DNA of 64,000 bases. Origin: Mucilaginibacter sp. PAMC 26640 (lineage in GTDB: Bacteria > Bacteroidota > Bacteroidia > Sphingobacteriales > Sphingobacteriaceae). Made by a program: the position numbers and the translations under genes. Positions within the stretch are counted from its first letter, which is position 1; each line of letters begins with the position of its first letter. The notes below the pieces were generated by a model. It was not told where the DNA came from and did not search any database. It worked only from the letters and a program-made list of their open reading frames with translations. This document shows positions 27,611-38,100 of this stretch, in pieces. The stretch spans positions 3,534,001 through 3,598,000 of the forward strand of contig CP014773.1 of NCBI GenBank assembly GCA_001596135.1. The letters run 5' to 3'.

Positions 27611-28330
27611 TCATAACAAACCGAAGCAAACAGCCAGCTTGATCAGTTGGGAAAGTGATGTGATCTCCAGTTTATGGATAATGTTTTTGCGATGATTATT
27701 AACCGTGTGTTTAGAAATATATAACGTATCAGCAATTTCATTGCTGCTTTTTCCTTCTACAATCAGTTTGATTATTTCTTTCTCGCGCAAGGTGAGATTG
27801 TTGAAACGAGCTAAATTTTTGGTGATGAATATATCGTCTTCTACCAGGTTCTTTAACTTTTTGCCCGCGTAGCTAAGCATATTTGCCTGTATGGCCACAT
27901 GAATCATTTTTAAAGGGCTGTCTTGCGTAATAGTAGGATACAGACGCGATGTGGTGAAATACCAGGTATAATCAGTTGACGCATCGGGCCTTACACGCTG
28001 GTAAAAGGATTGCATATTATTACGGTCGCCATGGCTTACCAGTTTTACAAGTTCTGTTTTAAGAACACTTATCTCTTCTACCGGAAAGAATTTTTTAAAG
28101 TATTCATCACCCATCAGGTAGAGCTCTTCACGACTGTGTTTCAAAAAATCGCATCCATATTCATTCATGTAAGTATTGGTCATTACACCGAGATCTTGTA
28201 CCATTACACTCCCGGGTAAATAATCGCCTACATCTTCTATGCGCAGGATGTTTTTGGAGAGATCTTTTCCAACAATAAAAAGCTTTGTTCTACAATCTTG
28301 CTGAAATTCAGCTTGGGTGTGGACCTTCAT
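27611..28330 (-). CDS. LuxR-type transcription factor with PAS-like N-terminus
   Basis: 239 residues. The C-terminal ~60 residues are a LuxR/NarL helix-turn-helix (LTLREKEIIKLIVEGKSSNEIA, ISKHTVNNHRKNIIHKL). The N-terminal ~150 residues look like a PAS sensor domain (GVMTNTYMNEYGCDFLKHSREELYLMGDEYF; YTWYFTTSRLYP). No receiver aspartate is visible, so it probably senses a ligand rather than phosphorylation. It sits in the middle of the cluster with the 24-bp palindrome on either side, and NarL/LuxR dimers bind palindromes of this size. I infer it controls the cluster; its own promoter region lacks a copy, so it is probably expressed constitutively. Confidence 0.85.
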   Translation of the reverse strand: MKVHTQAEFQQDCRTKLFIVGKDLSKNILRIEDVGDYLPGSVMVQDLGVMTNTYMNEYGCDFLKHSREELYLMGDEYFKKFFPVEEISVLKTELVKLVSHGDRNNMQSFYQRVRPDASTDYTWYFTTSRLYPTITQDSPLKMIHVAIQANMLSYAGKKLKNLVEDDIFITKNLARFNNLTLREKEIIKLIVEGKSSNEIADTLYISKHTVNNHRKNIIHKLEITSLSQLIKLAVCFGLL

Positions 28331-28480
28331 GGTTGAAATATTGATTTCTCTTTACTTGATAAGGTACTATTTATTAATCAATACTATCAAGAAATCCAGT
28401 CAATATTTCGGCTTTTTTTACTTTGGGTGAAATTTGTATAATGATTGATTCATACTTGTAAATATTTAGTAATTAAACGT

Positions 28481-29644
28481 TTAGCCCTTTGCTTCGTTCC
28501 CTGTATTTGTTGTGTTTTTAATATCTGCTTCCATAGGTATCCGGGGGTTTTCTGGCCCTTTCGAAGTTAAGTATAACGCTGAGCTTACCCCCGCAAGTAA
28601 AAGCAGCGTGTCACTAAAAACGGGCATTGATTTGTTGCTAATAATATACCATATAAAATAGGCGCCTAACACAAGGTTCCATAAAAGTATTTGCGCGCGC
28701 TGTACGCTGATATTTATCCCGTCAGATACGATATCTAATAAAAAACTGCGGTGTTTTTTTAGGAACGTCGCTGTGCTTGGCAGCACAGCATTTGTCATTT
28801 GGGCTTTGGTTTGTTCCTGCTTTTTATAAAAGTCAATAAAACCGGCAACACCGGTGGTACCGCCGCTTATGCCTAGCAGCACCAGGCTTGACTGATTCAG
28901 CGAGTCTGACAAGCCTGTAAGTAATACAAGATAAATAAAACCCCCAAGGATGATAACCGTCCAAAATGCAAGTTGTGTTTGTGCAAGGCTAAAGGGGCCT
29001 AATGTTGCATTTATTCTATCGGGATCTCTTATTAGCCCGGTTGAAGAGCATAGGTATATAAAATAAAACGTAAACGCGAAGTATGTCGCCAGCACAATCC
29101 AAAATATACGGGGTTCGTAAAAACATACAATTATATCAGATATGGTACTTTTGGTACCGTAACCTAACGGGTACATACCCTGCCAGCCTAGAGAAAGCCC
29201 TATCTTGATTTGGCTTTCGTTCCAGTGGGCAAGTCTGAACAGGTTATTCCAGGCATTTTTATTAGTGCTATCTCTCTTGAAAATAAACGGCACCCAGAGT
29301 TTATCGGGCCATATTTTTGATTTGTCATTGATGTCTTGCTGCCTTATTTCTTCAAAGTAGGGGGTGGTCATTCCTTTTAAAGGTAACCCATCAGCATATA
29401 AGATTAATTTAGTCTGGTCGGTTGGGCGTTGTTGCAAAAATCCTTTCGGATTACTTATCAGTATGCTAATTTTATAATCAACCCTAATAATTTTGGCCTT
29501 GGTGCCAGGGGCCAGAATATCCCTTGCTTTAATGTCTAATATCTCCGATTTGACGTTCGTTTCATTTAAACTATCTACCTGTAAGGCAAGAGCATTTGTA
29601 AAACATGCAGAACCACAAAAAAGTACGATAATTAAGGTTTTCAT
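28481..29644 (-). CDS. Membrane protein of the patatin/giant-protein cluster
   Basis: 387 residues from ATG 29644. This start gives a clean signal peptide (MKTLIIVLFCGSACFTNALA); the frame open to 29701 would overlap the likely -7 element (TAGATTT, 29702-29708). Residues ~20-185 would be periplasmic. Four or more membrane spans follow: FWIVLATYFAFTFYFIYLC, TQLAFWTVIILGGFIYLVLL, LVLLGISGGTTGVAGFI and two near the C-terminus. The sequence GPFSLAQTQLAFW just before a span resembles a membrane family I have seen (SLxRxQMAFW) but cannot name. Operator copy 3 lies 86 bp upstream. Possible role: anchor or conduit for the giant proteins. Function not assigned. Confidence 0.7.
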   Translation of the reverse strand: MKTLIIVLFCGSACFTNALALQVDSLNETNVKSEILDIKARDILAPGTKAKIIRVDYKISILISNPKGFLQQRPTDQTKLILYADGLPLKGMTTPYFEEIRQQDINDKSKIWPDKLWVPFIFKRDSTNKNAWNNLFRLAHWNESQIKIGLSLGWQGMYPLGYGTKSTISDIIVCFYEPRIFWIVLATYFAFTFYFIYLCSSTGLIRDPDRINATLGPFSLAQTQLAFWTVIILGGFIYLVLLTGLSDSLNQSSLVLLGISGGTTGVAGFIDFYKKQEQTKAQMTNAVLPSTATFLKKHRSFLLDIVSDGINISVQRAQILLWNLVLGAYFIWYIISNKSMPVFSDTLLLLAGVSSALYLTSKGPENPRIPMEADIKNTTNTGNEAKG

Positions 29645-29729
29645 AGAAGAGGTATTTGAATTTATGGGTACCCAGGCAGGTGAACACTTAATAGGCGACA
29701 TAAATCTATGGCTAGCTAAACTTTATGTC

Positions 29730-29750
29730 AATAGCCATAAGTAGCTATTT
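29730..29750. promoter_or_regulatory. Palindromic operator, copy 3 (membrane-protein promoter)
   Basis: AATAGCCA-TAAG-TAGCTATTT: same spacer and right arm as the other copies, one mismatch in the left arm. On the minus strand it ends 21 bp before TAGATTTA, a near -7 element for the leftward gene. Confidence 0.75.
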
Positions 29751-29792
29751 ATCAGATTTTACATAGGCTAAGCTTCTGTATGGCCATCCGGT

Positions 29793-29815
29793 AAATGGCT
29801 ACTAGTAGCTATTTT
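29793..29815. promoter_or_regulatory. Palindromic operator, copy 4 (giant-protein operon promoter)
   Basis: AAATGGCTA-CTAG-TAGCTATTTT: the spacer differs in its first two bases, the arms are conserved. It ends 18 bp before TAACTTTG (29834-29841). Centre-to-promoter spacing is similar to copy 3, as expected for an activator bound near -45. Confidence 0.8.
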
Positions 29816-29833
29816 TTTTGTGTTGAGGGATGA

Positions 29834-29841
29834 TAACTTTG
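29834..29841 (+). promoter_or_regulatory. Bacteroidota -7 promoter element of the giant-protein operon
   Basis: TAACTTTG, an exact TAnnTTTG match, 34 bp before the ATG at 29876 and 18 bp after operator copy 4. Confidence 0.65.
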
Positions 29842-29875
29842 GTATTCATCTACTTGCTTCAAAAAACCTTATAAT

Positions 29876-32800
29876 ATGACAAGAGATCAAATTTCCCGGC
29901 TGTTGACCAGCATAACCGGTAACCTTCAGGTATCATCTGCAACTGACAAAAAAAGTGTTGACGACCTGCAACAAACACTTGAATCTGTATTGCTTTCGCA
30001 AACTACAAGCCCGGATGCTACAAAACGCCTGACCTTTGCAAACGCCGATTTTTTTGCGTCGCGACTACGAGAAAAGGTTAGCACCGATTTTAAAGACCGG
30101 GTTGTAAATAAGACCGATACGCAACTTGGCGATAATGAAATGCATGTGGTTGTTAGAGACAGCCCTATACGCTCGACGCAAATTGCAGGGAGCATGACTA
30201 AAATTACCGCAGGGGCACGCATAACAAAAACTATTGGGCCTTTAAAAGATATTAGCGGTAGAGACCTCTTCTTTGATTTTATCCGGATACAAAAACTGAT
30301 TCCGCTGTATATTCAGGGTAATGCACTACCAGCATTGTTGTTCAAAAGTACATTCCTTTCAAAAACACGGAGACCAATAGGTACAAAACCAGGGTTGACG
30401 CAGCAATATTCCATTGATGCTAATACGATATGGATAGCAGCGCGCATATTTGATGCCGCTGCACCACAGGACTTGTATTTTGGGCTGAGGGTAAAAAGCG
30501 GCTCACTTTTATTAAGCGCAGCCCCTGTGTTTAACGGCGATAAAGTAACCATTGCCGCAACCACCACCGCAACCATCGCACTCAACCTGGAACAAAAAGT
30601 TGCCACGCTACCGGCTGCAGACGATACCTATGGCTTAGACGCCACAGCCTGTGAATTACTTTTGCCCGAGACATTTAATTTTAGTTTTACCGGAAATACT
30701 AAAAACATACAGGAGATATCTGCTTTAACCTGCAAGATTTACGGTGAGCAGTACACCTTTAGTTACAATGGCAACCTGCCTTCGGGCTACAATGGAATAT
30801 TAAATCGAATTTGCTTCCCGATAAAATGTGATTGCGCAAATTTTACAGTAACCGATTCCAAATCACCCTTCCTGAAGCTAGATGGAAGCGCGCCCATTAC
30901 AAACGCCTGGTGGACGGTTGCTACAGCGACCATCGACATCACTAAACCGCTCGAAGCCGATGGCAACGGTGGTTTTCTGATAGCCTGTGGTAAAGGCATA
31001 TTGGCTGATATAGTAGGTATGGACGGATCACTTGCATTCCCCGCTCCGTTTTTTATTGTTGAACCGGGGCGCATTGGTGTAACTGAGCTTGAAAGCAATG
31101 GAAGCGGTTATCGCCATGTATTGGAGGCATGGCGAGATGAACAGCGTAGTTTTGGTACAACTATTGAATTAAAACTGTTAAAAAAGGCACTATTTTTATA
31201 TAATTCACTTTCTCAAGGGATTGAGGCGCTCAGTTTAATTGTAGACCTAGACTTTAAGGTTGATAGGCCTGTTAAGGTAAATGGCGAAGCAGTAGCGGTA
31301 AAATCGAAAAATTCTATTGTGGCTTTGTCTGCTACTAAAGCAAACAAGGGAATAATATTATATGATGATAATATCTTATGGGATAATAATCTTCACTCTA
31401 CCCAGATACCGGTAGTAAAACCATATGCATTAGCTATGCATAACGCTTTATTTACGGTTACCCCGCCTAACGGTGCAGTACTTTTAGGGGAGTATGAAGA
31501 TGGGTTAAAAAGGGTTTTTACCGGTAATGTTTATTTAACTTTTGGCTTGCTCTCCTATCTGCCTACCTTGCCAGATCCCTACGCCGCTAACCTTGGCGCA
31601 TTAAAAAGCCAGTTTGAGAATCGCGGCAGGTCCCAGGTTTGGCTTTGGCTGGTATGTCGTGTCCAATGGGAAAATTCGGGTGAAGTAGCAGGGAAAGTTG
31701 GCCTATCCTTTCATTTCGCGCCATTAAAAGAACAATTTACGGTACTCAGGGCCAGTGCCAGCGCGGTCGATGCTGCAGGCGCCCAAATTGACGGTCTTGA
31801 CCATTCTAAATTATTTTACAGCAACCTCGAACCGTCGGTGGCTGCAACAGATACCCATAGTACAATAGGTGTTGAGCCAGATGGCGGCCTACAAACATTT
31901 GCCGCTTCGGTGTTCAATCGGCGCCAGTTACCTGTCGGCGACCAGTTGAATTTAGAAGCCTTTTCACTACTTGACGTCAGTAGCAAGGCTAACCAAATGG
32001 GAATTGCATTTACCGGTACTCAACAAAACTTTGCTCTTATGCGCCGCATGGGCGTCGAACTCAACAGCAATAGGGAGGGGGGCACGCTCTTTCCAATACA
32101 GGTAAGCGGGCTTAATGTTGTTACCCCCGGATATAACGCCCGTGCGTTCACGGTACCGCAGGTAGCCTGGGAGCCGGTATTAAATGTGAGCCCACCGGCA
32201 CCAAACCCGGAACCATCAGCCGAATGGCCGAACCCTTCAAATGACCCGCCTCTGGGTTGGAATTATTTTCCGGATGATGGGTTTGCAACAAGGATAGGTA
32301 ATTCGTCGGCCGTGCCGGTAACCCTTTCGCCAATACCCATGGCTAAATACCTAACGCAAATGTATCAACATCAGACGGATGGCAAAACCTATGCGGTTTT
32401 TAATTTGCCGTTTGGCATGTTGGCCATGACGATCTTGAATAACCAATCGGGGCAAATCAACCTGCCGACAATCAGCAATGTTAAACCTTTATTCAATAAA
32501 TATATACATGGCGGTATTCAATTGGAGCTAGCAGCCGGCTCATCTTTTAAAAGCGGGGAAGATAATCTTTTTCAGGGCCTTACTTTTCAGCTGGTCAACG
32601 TGTTGGATATGTATGGCAAATTCAATAACCAAAGTACGCTGGGTTCAAGCGTTGAAAGTATCTTTAACGGGGAGTTTTCCAAGGCACCTGCCAATCCGCA
32701 GGATACTACAAGGCCCGGAGTTCCGCTTACGCGTATTGGGCTAAGCGGCTATGGTGCCAACGCCTTTAGCGACTGGCACAACAAAGGTGCAGCTTTTGCT

Positions 32801-33781
32801 GAAACCAGCCAGGCCACATTTAATATCGTAAGCGGCCGCACTGCCCATGAGGTAGTGCAGGTAAAAAGCGTTATATATCCCTGGGGCATTTTTGTGGTGC
32901 GCACAATTACCCTGTTCCGGCTGAGCAATGGCTATGTAGGCCGCGTAGATAGCGGTTGGCAGGCCGAAAGCGATGGCAAGTTTTATTTTGGTGTACGAGA
33001 CAGCGCCAACCCTTATGAAATACACACTGGTATTGTTAAAGGCTTATATCACATCCGGAACATCCGCGAAAATGAGCTAAGCCATGGCGGCAAAATGGAC
33101 ATTAAGGATGGCGATAGAATTTTTGATCCGAACACAAATGCAGAGGTGGTTTACAACGGCCCAACTTACCAGGAAACTGCTACTTTAAGGGGATTAACTT
33201 TTGATGCTGATTTTGATATAGAGGACGTAATTGAAGGGGCGGGTGCAAACAATCTTGTGCCATCTAAACAGCTATTGGGCTATGTGCAGCTTTCGCCGAG
33301 GGGTACGGCTATTAGCAGTGAACTATTTAGGTCATTACTTCAATCTCAAAATAATTCTATTGGGGGCGCTGTAAACTGCACTATAAAAGTAGCGGGGACC
33401 AACCAGTACATGAAGTTAAACCGTATTGATGTAAACAATTCACTAGACAATGTAGATGCCCCAATATTTGTAGCTGCCGCCAGGGGTTCTGTTGTTTTAC
33501 CTAAAGACGGCAGCTGGAGTATGGTTACCCACCAGGTAAGTGATGGCACGGTATCTCCATTAACGCAAAGCCTTTCCGTTCCGCTTATTCGCATAGGTAA
33601 GTGGGCTAAAGATAGCCTGGCAAATCCGGATGACGCTAATAACTTATTAAGGATTGCGCATCCTGCAGAAATTTTGAGGTTACCGGGAGCAGACACGATA
33701 AATTTTGGCTTCCTTCAAAATTTAAATACGCAAAAGGTGCTTTTCTTGACTCCTTCATTTAAGACAGGATTTAATTCGTGA
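29876..33781 (+). CDS. Giant cluster protein 1, N-terminal part, ending at an in-frame TGA
   Basis: 1301 residues, no signal peptide, no membrane span and no domain I recognise. The first ~70 residues are helical (MTRDQISRLLTSI...DDLQQTLESVL). The rest is rich in short beta strands, Asn and Gly, as in large surface, tail-like or carbohydrate-binding proteins. It ends at TGA 33779-33781, but the same frame is open again at once and continues for 460 codons to 35161. The join (LTPSFKTGFNS-stop-LSKTPPLLADAHRLL) reads as continuous protein, and the downstream part has no good start. I therefore think the native product is about 1761 residues and this allele has a nonsense codon or is read through. 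Confidence 0.75.
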   Translation: MTRDQISRLLTSITGNLQVSSATDKKSVDDLQQTLESVLLSQTTSPDATKRLTFANADFFASRLREKVSTDFKDRVVNKTDTQLGDNEMHVVVRDSPIRSTQIAGSMTKITAGARITKTIGPLKDISGRDLFFDFIRIQKLIPLYIQGNALPALLFKSTFLSKTRRPIGTKPGLTQQYSIDANTIWIAARIFDAAAPQDLYFGLRVKSGSLLLSAAPVFNGDKVTIAATTTATIALNLEQKVATLPAADDTYGLDATACELLLPETFNFSFTGNTKNIQEISALTCKIYGEQYTFSYNGNLPSGYNGILNRICFPIKCDCANFTVTDSKSPFLKLDGSAPITNAWWTVATATIDITKPLEADGNGGFLIACGKGILADIVGMDGSLAFPAPFFIVEPGRIGVTELESNGSGYRHVLEAWRDEQRSFGTTIELKLLKKALFLYNSLSQGIEALSLIVDLDFKVDRPVKVNGEAVAVKSKNSIVALSATKANKGIILYDDNILWDNNLHSTQIPVVKPYALAMHNALFTVTPPNGAVLLGEYEDGLKRVFTGNVYLTFGLLSYLPTLPDPYAANLGALKSQFENRGRSQVWLWLVCRVQWENSGEVAGKVGLSFHFAPLKEQFTVLRASASAVDAAGAQIDGLDHSKLFYSNLEPSVAATDTHSTIGVEPDGGLQTFAASVFNRRQLPVGDQLNLEAFSLLDVSSKANQMGIAFTGTQQNFALMRRMGVELNSNREGGTLFPIQVSGLNVVTPGYNARAFTVPQVAWEPVLNVSPPAPNPEPSAEWPNPSNDPPLGWNYFPDDGFATRIGNSSAVPVTLSPIPMAKYLTQMYQHQTDGKTYAVFNLPFGMLAMTILNNQSGQINLPTISNVKPLFNKYIHGGIQLELAAGSSFKSGEDNLFQGLTFQLVNVLDMYGKFNNQSTLGSSVESIFNGEFSKAPANPQDTTRPGVPLTRIGLSGYGANAFSDWHNKGAAFAETSQATFNIVSGRTAHEVVQVKSVIYPWGIFVVRTITLFRLSNGYVGRVDSGWQAESDGKFYFGVRDSANPYEIHTGIVKGLYHIRNIRENELSHGGKMDIKDGDRIFDPNTNAEVVYNGPTYQETATLRGLTFDADFDIEDVIEGAGANNLVPSKQLLGYVQLSPRGTAISSELFRSLLQSQNNSIGGAVNCTIKVAGTNQYMKLNRIDVNNSLDNVDAPIFVAAARGSVVLPKDGSWSMVTHQVSDGTVSPLTQSLSVPLIRIGKWAKDSLANPDDANNLLRIAHPAEILRLPGADTINFGFLQNLNTQKVLFLTPSFKTGFNS

Positions 33782-35161
33782 TTAAGCAAAACGCCACCTT
33801 TGCTTGCAGATGCACATCGCCTGCTCAATACTAAAGGCATTTTCCCCAATATCGGCAATGCAAGTGATAATTTGGGTGCTGCAATTCAATTATTAACGGG
33901 TACAGATGATAATGGCAACCCGTTGCAGGCTTTTGAGAAAGCAGCAGATATGGCCGGCGATGTGTTGGATGCCGGCAAACAGGTTTATGAGATACTCAGT
34001 ATCGATTTAAAAAAGGAAGGTGATAAATTGCTGGATCAGGGGTATAAGCTTATCAAACAAAAGGGAGATGAGATTTTAAATGCCGCCTTCAAATTTGATT
34101 TACCCGACCTGGAATACACCTTAATTGATGTTACCGGCTTGAAAATATTTGTTGAATATAAAGCCAGCGGTAGTGCGGGCAATTTTAAAGGCAAGCTTGA
34201 TTATGATGTAGATTCATTCGCCAATAAAATGGCCGACCAATGGAAGGGCCGTATGAATAATTTAGCCATGGTGGTAAATCTTGGTCCGTTTGATAGGTTA
34301 ATGACCATAAAAGGCAACTTTAATGCGCAAAAAGGAAAGGAATCTAATTTTGGCAGTAAAGAAACCGCTGATGGCAACACACTACCTACACCTGAGATAG
34401 AATTTAGCGATGCGCTTGAGCCGGTGATAAAAATACTGGAGATACTTTCACAGCTCAGCCAGGGTAACTATAAAGATGCGCTTCAAAAAGGTCTCAAAGT
34501 AGCCATGAGCAACAGTGCGAATATTTGGGAGTACAAATACGAGGCTACAAAAGACATTCCATTGGTTCGCTTTCCATTGGGAGCTCTTTATGAATCTCCA
34601 CAGGTTCCGTTGAAACTGGAAGCCAGCATGAGCCTGGGCGTTTACTTTAATGCCGCGTTAAAGGTAACTACAGATCCGTCACAGCTTTTGCCGACTGCCG
34701 GGGCGTTCTTCAAATTCCATGGTGGGTTGCAGGTAATGTGCGTAACTGTTGGTGCGGGTACCATTTACGCCGTTGGTAACGTAGACCTTAAATTGGCTGC
34801 AGATACCAGCCCGCTTATTGCTTTGGCCATGAAATTTGGCTTTGGCGCCCAGATAGGGGTAGGCCTACCGGTTATTGGTAATGTAAGCGTGTTGTTCATG
34901 GTAGGGGTTGAGATCTATGTCGATTCATCGCAAACAATCATCGTAACTGCATTTATGTATTTCCGTGGGCATGCAGAAATTTTAGGCGGCCTTATTGGTG
35001 TAACCATCACCATCGAAGCCAAAGGATCTATTATAAAGCCCGGTTCTGGCGCACCTACAAGCTGCAAGGCAAGCGTCTCTTTCGGCCTTGATATAAGTAT
35101 ATTCCTGGTTATTGATATTAGTTTCCATGAAAGTTGGGAAGAGACCAGGCAGATCGCATAA
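33782..35161 (+). CDS. Giant cluster protein 1, C-terminal part (in frame after the TGA)
   Basis: Open frame of 459 codons directly after the stop of the upstream part. The first possible initiator is a TTG at 33800 (453 residues) with no Shine-Dalgarno-like sequence, so independent translation is doubtful. The N-terminal ~110 residues are amphipathic helices (NASDNLGAAIQLL, DVLDAGKQVYEIL, KLLDQGYKLIKQKGDEIL). The C-terminal half is beta-rich with long hydrophobic glycine-containing strands (GAFFKFHGGLQVMCVTVGAG, KFGFGAQIGVGLPVIGNVSV, ILGGLIGVTITIEAKGSI), suggesting a membrane-inserting or lipid-contacting beta structure. No family recognised. Confidence 0.6.
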   Translation, partial: LSKTPPLLADAHRLLNTKGIFPNIGNASDNLGAAIQLLTGTDDNGNPLQAFEKAADMAGDVLDAGKQVYEILSIDLKKEGDKLLDQGYKLIKQKGDEILNAAFKFDLPDLEYTLIDVTGLKIFVEYKASGSAGNFKGKLDYDVDSFANKMADQWKGRMNNLAMVVNLGPFDRLMTIKGNFNAQKGKESNFGSKETADGNTLPTPEIEFSDALEPVIKILEILSQLSQGNYKDALQKGLKVAMSNSANIWEYKYEATKDIPLVRFPLGALYESPQVPLKLEASMSLGVYFNAALKVTTDPSQLLPTAGAFFKFHGGLQVMCVTVGAGTIYAVGNVDLKLAADTSPLIALAMKFGFGAQIGVGLPVIGNVSVLFMVGVEIYVDSSQTIIVTAFMYFRGHAEILGGLIGVTITIEAKGSIIKPGSGAPTSCKASVSFGLDISIFLVIDISFHESWEETRQIA

Positions 35162-35190
35162 CCATTTATCAAATTAAACTTATCCTTGCT

Positions 35191-38100
35191 ATGGCAAATT
35201 CTAAAGATACACGGTTTACGCTGATGGCCTTCCCTCAGCTGGTCAAAGAGGATGGTACCCTCACCGTTAATTTTCTTTTTATTCCGCGCAATATCAACCC
35301 ATTATTGCCGGTTAACACAATTTTTGGCGATGCAGGGCAGGCAGCTCCCTTTGCCACAGCGCAGCTTGTTTTTAACATTGTGGTTGTAAATAACCCCGAC
35401 GAATTCCCGGGTAAAATTGCAGCTGATGAAAGGGCAGATTGGGCAAATATTGTCTATTCCGATCAAATTGCGGATATCTACAAAACGCTTAGGGATGCCA
35501 GGGATGAAGAGGGCAGGCCAAAATATTTTGATATTGATGAAACCTACAGCTCAGACAACGCAGCTCAACCCGAAGAACAAAAAGCGCCGGTTGCTGAAGA
35601 AAGAAGTACAGCTATAAAGAAATATTTGCCGGTAAGTTATCGTAAGGCTTTTAATTTTACGTCTCCACGGTTGCCAAACGCGGTCACTGATGACAGTTAT
35701 CACTGCGCCATGCGCGATCAGCAGCAGCCTGCATCTATCCCCAAAAGCAATAAGATAAGTTGGGGTAAAGTATACGCGCATCTTTTAAGGCAGCCGCTGA
35801 TGGCAGAAAAAGCCGGCCTGCTTTATAAGACGCAAATAACATTAGCACCTGATGATTTTAAGCGGGGCGGTTGGCTTTATATAGATATTGCAGCGGGTAG
35901 CCTATACGCCGCAGAACAGGCAAAATCAATTGCGCTTGCCAGTGATTTTTTTGTAAAACGTTATGCGGCACGTATCCCGTCTCTAAAAAAGGCTGCAGAT
36001 GGAAAATTTCTTGCAAGAGCGTTGTTCGCTTCAGTATTATTCCCCGTGGTAAATGCCGGCGATAGTCCGGATGGTGCTTATGACGATCTGTACATCGAAG
36101 CGGCAGATTATAACAATGGCCTGATAAAGATCATACATGCAAACCAGCCGGTAAGCGCTAACTTACTTGCCGAAAGCCAGGATGGATTTCATCCGCAAAA
36201 AGAAGCTGGCATACGCCTTGGCTGGGATGACGAACAGATCTTAACCTGGTATTTACGGCAATTGGCAAAAGACGATAGCGTTGCTGCTGGTGCCGGCAGA
36301 TTAGATGCACCGCTGGGTATAGCCGGTTATCACATCGATGTAAAAGATGCGGAAATATCAGGCGCCGAGTGGGAAAGCCTTAATGCCGTAACCAGTAATG
36401 GCAACATGATGTTGGAAAACATCAATATTGGCAGCTACGCAGGTGAATTGCCTTTTCAGGTTTACCCGGTTAAGCTTTTTGGGGTTGCTACAAGCAACTA
36501 CTGGCTACCAATGTATTTTGCCAACTGGAACGATTGCTCGTTGGTGATACCTGATAAAACAGCAGCAGAAATTTATCTCAACGCACAGGCCCTCCAAATG
36601 GTTGAAGGCGTTACCGAAAACCGCAATGTAAAGGTTAGCGACACTTATACGGCCAATGTTAATGTAAAATTAAAATATGGCCATGCTTATGATTTTAAAG
36701 TACGCCTGGCCGATTTAACAGGTGGCAGCCCCGCCATTGCTGGAGAACCAACCGGCAACAGGCCGGGCAGCGTAGCTAGTCTTCGTTTTAAAAGATATGT
36801 GGCGCCTTTTGCATTGCGGATTGTAAACGAGGCGGATATTAAAACATCTACCGATGATCTTAATTTCAATGGCAACATGCTTGTCTTGAAAAGACCATTA
36901 ATGGGGTATCCATCGGTAGTTTATACAGGAAAATACACCGATGCGATAGGTTTGCTGAAAGCATCTGTTGCTGCGCAGCTAACTATAGTTAACGAGGATA
37001 ACAAAGCGAAGGTTCAAATTGGTTTGGCCGATCCGGATGTAGTGGCTGTGATGATTAAAGTTGAGGTGGAGACGCTTCAAATGGATAATCTGGCTAGCGA
37101 TGATGGGAAGCAAAATTACATAACCCTTTACAGTTGCAGGCGCAAATTTGCCGACGATTATGAAAGCGATCTTTCCATTTCCTTAAATTATAAAGACTAC
37201 CAGGTTTTAAACCTGACAGCTATAAACCACCCATTTGGCAATGCTAACGACGACGCAACGATAATTGCCGATAGTGGCGAAATAATATTGCCAACTTGCC
37301 GTAACATCAGGATAACGCTGCGCGCTGTTGCAGATGGTTCAGATGATTACTGGGGGTCTTCTTCAACGGATCCAGATTTGGACAGCCGTTATGGTAAGCC
37401 TACAGTTTTAAAATTACGCAAGGATAGCGTACAAGAACCTCAGCTTTTTGCCGGCTTAGATGATGCAAGGCTATTACAGGGAATTTACCTGCAGCCCGAT
37501 CCTCAGCCCGAGTACACCGGAAAGATCACTGTTAAGCAAACCGTTCCAATAAGTGAAGGGCTGCCAGATATTTTACATCGGTTTGCCAAACAACTGGATG
37601 TTGCCTGTAACGGCTTGACATTGGCAGCCAATAAAGGCGAGCGGGTTCAGTTTTGGTGCAGCAATTTGCTTAGGCACAGCCTGGCTCCTGATAATAGTAG
37701 TATTACTTTTGCCGGTAAAAATGAACTTACGCATCACTGGCTCGTGGTAATAAGCCTTACCGTTAACCGCGATTGGAGCTGGGACGGCTTAAACACTTTA
37801 AGTTTTGAAATAGAACGCCGAAAAAGTACGGAAGATAACCCTTTTGATGTTCATGAGCGTAAAACTAAAGCAGACAACTTGACCTATAACCTTATAGGCA
37901 CGATGGAACTTAGGCGTATAGCCCCCTTCCAAGCCATACAGGCTGGAGATGATGGTTTTATCCATCGAGAGTATACAAAAGTTGTTTTAATTGATGTGAT
38001 AGACTCTTTACCTGCCCCAGGTAAATTCCCCGATACGATATTGGCACAATACAAGATTACGCCGCGATTTATAGACGGGGTTGTGCCTGATGTGGAATTT

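Noticed and set aside
24742..29815. The four repeats taken as a CRISPR array or mobile-element ends
   Set aside because: They are palindromic, irregularly spaced and each lies at a promoter; spacers of constant length and cas genes are absent.
33779..33781. TGA as a selenocysteine codon
   Set aside because: There is no hairpin of SECIS type right after it, the context has no redox motif, and no selenium genes are in view.
35134..35190. Upstream ATG for giant protein 2
   Set aside because: It would overlap the previous gene and add 19 residues unlike the rest; the ATG at 35191 fits better.
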